NCBI GenBank assembly: GCA_035325705.1
Contig: DAOKZI010000024.1
Coordinates: 3,450 to 67,449, forward strand
DNA length: 64,000 nt
From: Ga0077536 sp035325705
GTDB taxonomy: Bacteria; Pseudomonadota; Gammaproteobacteria; Ga0077536
Reading direction: 5' to 3'
Positions 60,122 through 64,000 of this stretch are shown here, piece after piece (the stretch's first letter is position 1; the number at the start of each line of letters is the position of its first letter). Under the pieces are notes generated by a model that worked only from the letters and a program-made list of their open reading frames with translations, was not told the DNA's origin and ran no database searches. A program made the translations under genes and the position numbers.

Positions 60122-60936
60122 GCGTCGTCCTGCGCGAGCTCGTCGACGGCGTGCTGACGATCACGCTGAACCGCCCCGAAGTCCTCAACGCCTTCAACCT
60201 CACGCTGCTGCGCGAGCTGCTCGCGGCGCTCGACGCCGCGGACGCGGACGATGCCGTGCGCGCGGTGATCCTGACCGGCGCCGGCCGCGCCTACTGCGCG
60301 GGCATGGATCTGTCCGCGGGCGGCGAGACCTTCGACCACCGCCGGCGCGAGACCATCGACGAGCACCGCGACGGCGGCGGCGAGCTGACGCTGCGCCTCT
60401 TCGACATGAAGAAGCCCGTCATCGCCGCGATCAACGGGCCGGCGACCGGCGTCGGCCTCACGATGACGCTGGCCTGCGACGTGCGCCTCGCCGTGCCGGG
60501 CGCCAAGCTCGGCTTCGTCTTCGCCCAGCGCGGCATCGCGCCCGACGCCTGCAGCTCCTGGTTCGCCCCGCGCATCGTCGGTCTCGAACAAGCGCTGAAA
60601 TGGTTCATGAGCGGTCGCGTCTTCCTCGCGGAAGAGGCGCTGGAGAAAGGACTCGTCAGCGAGCTGCTCGCGCGCGAAGAGTTGCTGCCGCGGGCCCATG
60701 CGCTCGCCCGCGAGTTCACCGCCGCGACCAGCGCCGTGTCGGTCGCGATCGCCCGCCGCCTGCTGTGGCGCATGCAGGGCGCCGCCCATCCGCGCGCAGC
60801 CTTCGCGCTGGAGTCGAAAGCCCTGTGGTACGTCGGCGGCGCACCCGACGCCCGCGAGGGCGTCCTGTCCTTCCTCGAGAAACGCCCCCCGCAGTTCACG
60901 ATGAAGGTATCGAAGGATTTCCCGGACTTTCTGTAA
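60118..60936 (+). CDS. Enoyl-CoA hydratase/isomerase family protein without the classical glutamates
   Basis: A 272-residue crotonase starting in an ATGA overlap with the LLM gene. It contains LTGAGRAYCAGMDLSAGGETF, INGPATGVGLTMTLACDVRLAV and GFVFAQRGIAPDACSSWFAPRIVG. Both hydratase glutamates are replaced (GVGLT and the FVFAQ stretch), while the Asp in IAPD lies where PaaG-type isomerases have their catalytic Asp. Isomerase or another crotonase reaction is therefore more likely than hydration. It may act on the product of the LLM enzyme after CoA activation by the divergent ligase. Confidence 0.85.
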   Translation: MSVVLRELVDGVLTITLNRPEVLNAFNLTLLRELLAALDAADADDAVRAVILTGAGRAYCAGMDLSAGGETFDHRRRETIDEHRDGGGELTLRLFDMKKPVIAAINGPATGVGLTMTLACDVRLAVPGAKLGFVFAQRGIAPDACSSWFAPRIVGLEQALKWFMSGRVFLAEEALEKGLVSELLAREELLPRAHALAREFTAATSAVSVAIARRLLWRMQGAAHPRAAFALESKALWYVGGAPDAREGVLSFLEKRPPQFTMKVSKDFPDFL

Positions 60937-60944
60937 ATCGAAGG

Positions 60945-61090
60945 AATCTAGCCACGGAGGACACGGAGGGCACGCAGAAAGAAAGGGATTGATGGAGCGC
61001 CTCCGCAACCAGGAGTCATCTTCGAGTTACGGAGGCCTAAGCCCAATCAATCTCTTCCTCCGTGCCCTCCGTGTCCTCCGTGGCTGGATT
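60945..61090. repeat. Complete family B element, 146 bp, with 29-bp terminal inverted repeats
   Basis: The left end 60945-60973 (starting AATCTAGCCACGGAGGACAC) matches the right end 61062-61090 in inverted form with one mismatch. It lies between the crotonase stop and the convergent kup stop. The interior differs from the copy at 49131, but its right part (CCCAATCAATCTCTTCCTCC) is shared with the decayed copy near 16070. Confidence 0.82.
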
Positions 61091-61122
61091 GAACGGCATT
61101 TCACATAGCACCGACGCCGCAA

Positions 61123-62982
61123 TCAGATCTCGATCTGCGTGCCGAGCTCGATCACGCGGTTGGTCGGGATGTGGAAGAACTCGTGGGCCGGGGTCGCGTT
61201 CTGGTTCATCAGCGCGAACAGGCGCTCGCGCCAGGCGGCCATCACCGGGGTGAGGCTCGGGATGATCACTTCGCGGCTGAGATAGAAGGTCGTGTCCATC
61301 ATGTCGAAGCGGTGGCCGTGGCAGGCGCAGGCGGCGAGGGCGGCCGGGATGTCGGGCTGCTGCATGAAGCCGTAATGGCAGATCAGGCGGTAGAAGCCGT
61401 GACCGAGATCGGTGTACTCGATGCGCTCGGCGTCGGCGACGTAGGGTTTCTCCGCGGTGACGACCGTCAACAGGAATACGCGCTCGTGCAGCACCTTGTT
61501 GTGTTTCAGATTGTGCAGCAGCGCGCTCGGCGTGCCTTCCGGATCGCTGGTCATGAACACCGCCGTGCCGGGCACGCGGCGGATGTCGCCGATTGAAGCG
61601 AGCAGCACCGCGAGCGGCACGCTCTCCTCGCGGATGCGGCGGAAGACCTGCGCGCGGCCGCGCTTCCAGGTCATCAAGAGGGTGAAGGACACGACGGCGA
61701 CGACGAGCGGGAACCAGCCGCCCTGCAGCAGCTTCAGCGCGTTGGAGCCGAAATAGGCGAGATCGATCGCGATCAGCGTGCCGGCGATCGCGTGCGCGGC
61801 GAGCGGCGGCCACTTCCACAGGTGGAGCATCACGAAGCCGACGAGGATGGTATCGATCATCATCGTGCCGGTGACGGCGATGCCGTAGGCCGCGGCGAGG
61901 TTGCTCGAGGAGCCGAAGCCGAGGACCAGCGACAGCACCGCCGCGCAGAGCACCCAGTTCGTGAACGGCACGTAGATCTGCCCGGCTTCGCGCCCCGAGG
62001 TGTGCACGATCGTCATGCGCGGCAGATAGCCCAGTTGCACCGACTGCCGCGCGACCGAGAACGCGCCGGAAATGACGGCCTGCGAGGCAATCACCGTCGC
62101 GCCCGTCGCGAGCAGCACCAGCGGCGCCAGGGCCCAGGTCGGCGCGAGCAAAAAGAACGGATTGCGGATGGCCGTCGGCTCGGCGATCAGCAGCGCACCC
62201 TGGCCGAAGTAGTTCAGCAGCAGCGCCGGCAGCACGAAGCTGAACCAGCTCACGCGGATCGGGCGGCGGCCGAAATGGCCCATGTCGGTATAGAGCGCTT
62301 CGCCGCCGGTGACGGCGAGCACGACGGTGCCTAGCGCGAGGAAGGCGGTCAGCGGGTGCTCGATCACGAAGCTCACCGCGTGCGTCGGCAGCGCGGCGGC
62401 GAGCACCGCCGGGTGCCGCAGGATCTGCACGAGGCCGAGGCCTGCGAGCGTCAGGAACCACAGACACATGATCGGGCCGAACAGGAGGCCGACCGTCGCC
62501 GTGCCGCGTTTCTGGATCGAGAACAGGCCGAGCAGGATGCCGGCCGTGACGGGAATGACCACGGACTCGAGGCGGGGCGCGATGACCTCGAGGCCCTCGA
62601 CGGCGCTGAGCACCGAGATCGCGGGCGTGATCATGCTGTCGCCGAAGAACAAGGCGGCGGCGAAGATGCCGAGCGCCGGGATCATCCACTGCTGGACGCG
62701 GCCGCGCGTGACCGAGGTGACCAGCGCGAGCAGGGCCAGACTGCCGCCTTCGCCGCGATTGTCGGCACGCATGATGAGCGACACGTATTTCAGCGTGACG
62801 AGCACCATGATCGACCAGAACACGAGCGACAGGATGCCGAAGACGTGCAGCGTATCCACCGGCAGCGGATGATGACCGGCGAAAGTCTCCTTCATCGCGT
62901 AGAGCGGGCTGGTGCCGATGTCGCCGTACACGACGCCGATGGTGCCGAGGATCAGCCGCCGCGTGGAGGTCTGGTGTCGCAT
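61123..62982 (-). CDS. kup: Low-affinity K+ uptake permease, KUP/HAK family
   Basis: A 619-residue membrane protein starting at 62982 (MRHQTSTRRLILGTIGVVYGDIGTSPLYAMKETF, in part), the typical KUP N-terminus. It has about twelve membrane helices, with FFGDSMITPAISVLSAVEG and TGGEALYTDMGHFGRRPIR as family blocks, then a C-terminal cytosolic domain ending in NRVIELGTQIEI. It is a K+/H+ symporter. The longer open frame reaching 63504 is antisense to the Nudix gene and is rejected. The gene stands alone, divergent from the Nudix gene. Confidence 0.94.
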   Translation of the reverse strand: MRHQTSTRRLILGTIGVVYGDIGTSPLYAMKETFAGHHPLPVDTLHVFGILSLVFWSIMVLVTLKYVSLIMRADNRGEGGSLALLALVTSVTRGRVQQWMIPALGIFAAALFFGDSMITPAISVLSAVEGLEVIAPRLESVVIPVTAGILLGLFSIQKRGTATVGLLFGPIMCLWFLTLAGLGLVQILRHPAVLAAALPTHAVSFVIEHPLTAFLALGTVVLAVTGGEALYTDMGHFGRRPIRVSWFSFVLPALLLNYFGQGALLIAEPTAIRNPFFLLAPTWALAPLVLLATGATVIASQAVISGAFSVARQSVQLGYLPRMTIVHTSGREAGQIYVPFTNWVLCAAVLSLVLGFGSSSNLAAAYGIAVTGTMMIDTILVGFVMLHLWKWPPLAAHAIAGTLIAIDLAYFGSNALKLLQGGWFPLVVAVVSFTLLMTWKRGRAQVFRRIREESVPLAVLLASIGDIRRVPGTAVFMTSDPEGTPSALLHNLKHNKVLHERVFLLTVVTAEKPYVADAERIEYTDLGHGFYRLICHYGFMQQPDIPAALAACACHGHRFDMMDTTFYLSREVIIPSLTPVMAAWRERLFALMNQNATPAHEFFHIPTNRVIELGTQIEI

Positions 62983-63045
62983 GCGCGGGTATCGAGGGAA
63001 GGAGCGGATCGAAGGGTGCGCTGGCGGTAACGAGAGCGTGGCACA

Positions 63046-63714
63046 ATGAGCTGCATGGACTGCGACGAAGCGCTGAGAAGAAGCATAACCCGCCATCTGC
63101 GCGACTTCACGCGGCAGGCGGTGCCCGACGGCCAGGGCCAGCGCGCCGCCGTCGCGGTCGTCGTGCTCGACGAAGCCGGCGGCGCGGATCTGCCCGGACT
63201 CGAGCCGCCCTGCGCGGATTCCGCGCGGGCTGCCCTGCTCTTGACCCGGCGCAGCGCGCAGCTCCGGCGGCACGCCGGCCAGTGGGCGCTGCCCGGCGGC
63301 CGGCTCGATGCGGGTGAAGCGCCGGAGGAGGCGGCGCTGCGCGAACTGCGTGAGGAGGTCGGCCTGCGGCTCGGCGACACCGCGATCCTCGGCCGCCTCG
63401 ACGACTATCCGACGCGTTCGGGCTTTGCGATCACGCCGGTCGTCGTATGGGGAGGACGCATCCGCGACCTGGCGCCCGAGCCGGGCGAGGTCGCTTCGAT
63501 CCACCGCATCCCCGTCGTCGAATTCCTGCGCCCGGACGCGCCGCTGCTGGACGAGGGCCCGGATCCGGCGCGGCCGGTATTGCGCATGCCGGTCGCGGAC
63601 TCATGGATCGCGGCACCGACCGCCGCCGTCCTGCTGCAGTTTCGCGAAGTCTGCCTGCGCGGACGGCAGACGCGCGTCGCGCACTTCGATCAGCCGGCGT
63701 TCGCCTGGCGCTGA
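63046..63714 (+). CDS. Nudix hydrolase, CoA pyrophosphatase-like (NudL type)
   Basis: A 222-residue protein. The Nudix box is GGRLDAGEAPEEAALRELREEVG, cited here as G(x5)E(x7)REL(x)EEVG. The preceding LLLTRRSAQLRRHAGQWALPGG matches the extra motif of the UPF0035/NudL group that hydrolyses CoA or acyl-CoA to phosphopantetheine products. It starts at 63046 with a weak ribosome-binding site; an ATG at 63055 is an alternative. In a window full of acyl-CoA enzymes it may tune CoA turnover. Confidence 0.85.
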   Translation: MSCMDCDEALRRSITRHLRDFTRQAVPDGQGQRAAVAVVVLDEAGGADLPGLEPPCADSARAALLLTRRSAQLRRHAGQWALPGGRLDAGEAPEEAALRELREEVGLRLGDTAILGRLDDYPTRSGFAITPVVVWGGRIRDLAPEPGEVASIHRIPVVEFLRPDAPLLDEGPDPARPVLRMPVADSWIAAPTAAVLLQFREVCLRGRQTRVAHFDQPAFAWR

Positions 63715-63774
63715 ACGCGACGCGCGGCGTAGCGGCGCGGAATCCGGGTGCTGTGCCACTTCGAGCGCCGGCTG

Positions 63775-63812
63775 AATCTAGCCACGGAGGACACAGAGGA
63801 CACGGAGGAAAG
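63775..63812. repeat. Repeat family B single end
   Basis: AATCTAGCCACGGAGGACAC followed by AGAGGACACGGAGGAAAGG is a left end without a partner before the window finishes. A family A fragment (GGCGTAGCGGCGCGGAATCC) precedes it at about 63727. Confidence 0.65.
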
Positions 63813-63827
63813 GAATGTTCGTGGTTC

Positions 63828-63987
63828 GTAGCCCGGGTGCAGCGTAGCGGAACCCGGGATCGGCATGTCCGATACGCAAAGGATGTCGGCCCTGCGCGGC
63901 GCGCACCGCGCCGGGTCTACTCGAATGCATGAGCTTACGGCGGGAGCCGGATCCCGGGTTACGCGCTGCGCGCTCCACCCGGGCTAC
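63828..63987. repeat. Complete long family A element, 160 bp, opposite orientation to the copy at 32508
   Basis: It runs from GTAGCCCGGGTGCAGCGTAG to GCGCTCCACCCGGGCTAC. Read in reverse complement it follows the copy at 32508-32666 nearly end to end, including CTCATGCATTCG, GGCGCGGTGCGCGCC and TTTGCGTATCGG. The terminal inverted repeats and constant length support a mobile, MITE-like unit. Confidence 0.8.
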
Positions 63988-64000
63988 GAAAGCGCCGTTC

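Overview
This 64 kb window looks like a chromosomal segment of a high-GC, Gram-negative, aerobic proteobacterium, most likely a gammaproteobacterium of the Nevskia/Steroidobacter kind. That placement is an inference from gene content: outer-membrane DUF1302/DUF1329 proteins, a TonB-dependent receptor, PEP-CTERM-type sorting signals, Kup, endonuclease VIII, many acyl-CoA enzymes, and two kinds of short dispersed repeats in almost every intergenic gap. I see no rRNA, tRNA, CRISPR array, phage module or transposase gene.

Layout. (1) 1-8.3 kb: a one-strand set of DUF1302 (cut by the edge), DUF1329, a YCF48-like beta-propeller, an RND/MMPL exporter and a secreted alkylsulfatase. By eye it is clearly lower in GC than the rest. 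(2) 8.4-19.6 kb: mixed housekeeping and catabolic genes: GNAT, NnrU-like, a PQQ quinohemoprotein dehydrogenase, a crotonase, a VOC protein, TerB-like, Nei, DUF2721, GFA, and a translationally coupled SDR plus luciferase-like oxidoreductase. (3) 19.6-32.3 kb: a heme-uptake locus with hmuTUV, two HugZ-like proteins and a TonB-dependent heme receptor. Interleaved with these are six secreted proteins ending in VPLP-type (PEP-CTERM-like) sorting tails: two zinc metalloproteases, one unknown, and a three-member paralog family. Two Fur-box-like sites lie in its divergent promoters. I consider this the best candidate for an undescribed system: an exported, surface-sorted heme or hemoprotein acquisition machine.

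(4) 32.7-42.5 kb: a nine-gene minus-strand operon for beta-oxidation of a bulky or branched acyl-CoA: an MFE-2-type dehydrogenase, two hydratase-2 (MaoC) proteins, three acyl-CoA dehydrogenases, a class III CoA-transferase, an ACAD10/11-type kinase and a crotonase. (5) 42.8-49.0 kb, divergent from it: a full set of core F420 biosynthesis genes (cofE, cofD, cofC, fused cofG/cofH) followed by a CoA-transferase. (6) 49.5-54.4 kb: two luciferase-like (possible F420-dependent) oxidoreductases flanking tandem DUF1329 genes. (7) 54.6-64 kb: a diguanylate cyclase, a macro-domain protein, an acyl-CoA ligase, a GST-like/LLM/crotonase operon, Kup and a Nudix hydrolase.

Together, four LLM-family oxidoreductases, F420 synthesis and many CoA-ester enzymes suggest that the organism degrades hydrophobic compounds (terpenoid, steroid or hydrocarbon-like) with deazaflavin chemistry. 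The substrate cannot be read from sequence alone. Start sites were chosen from ribosome-binding sites, 4-base overlaps and signal peptides. All functional calls rest on motif recognition without database searches.
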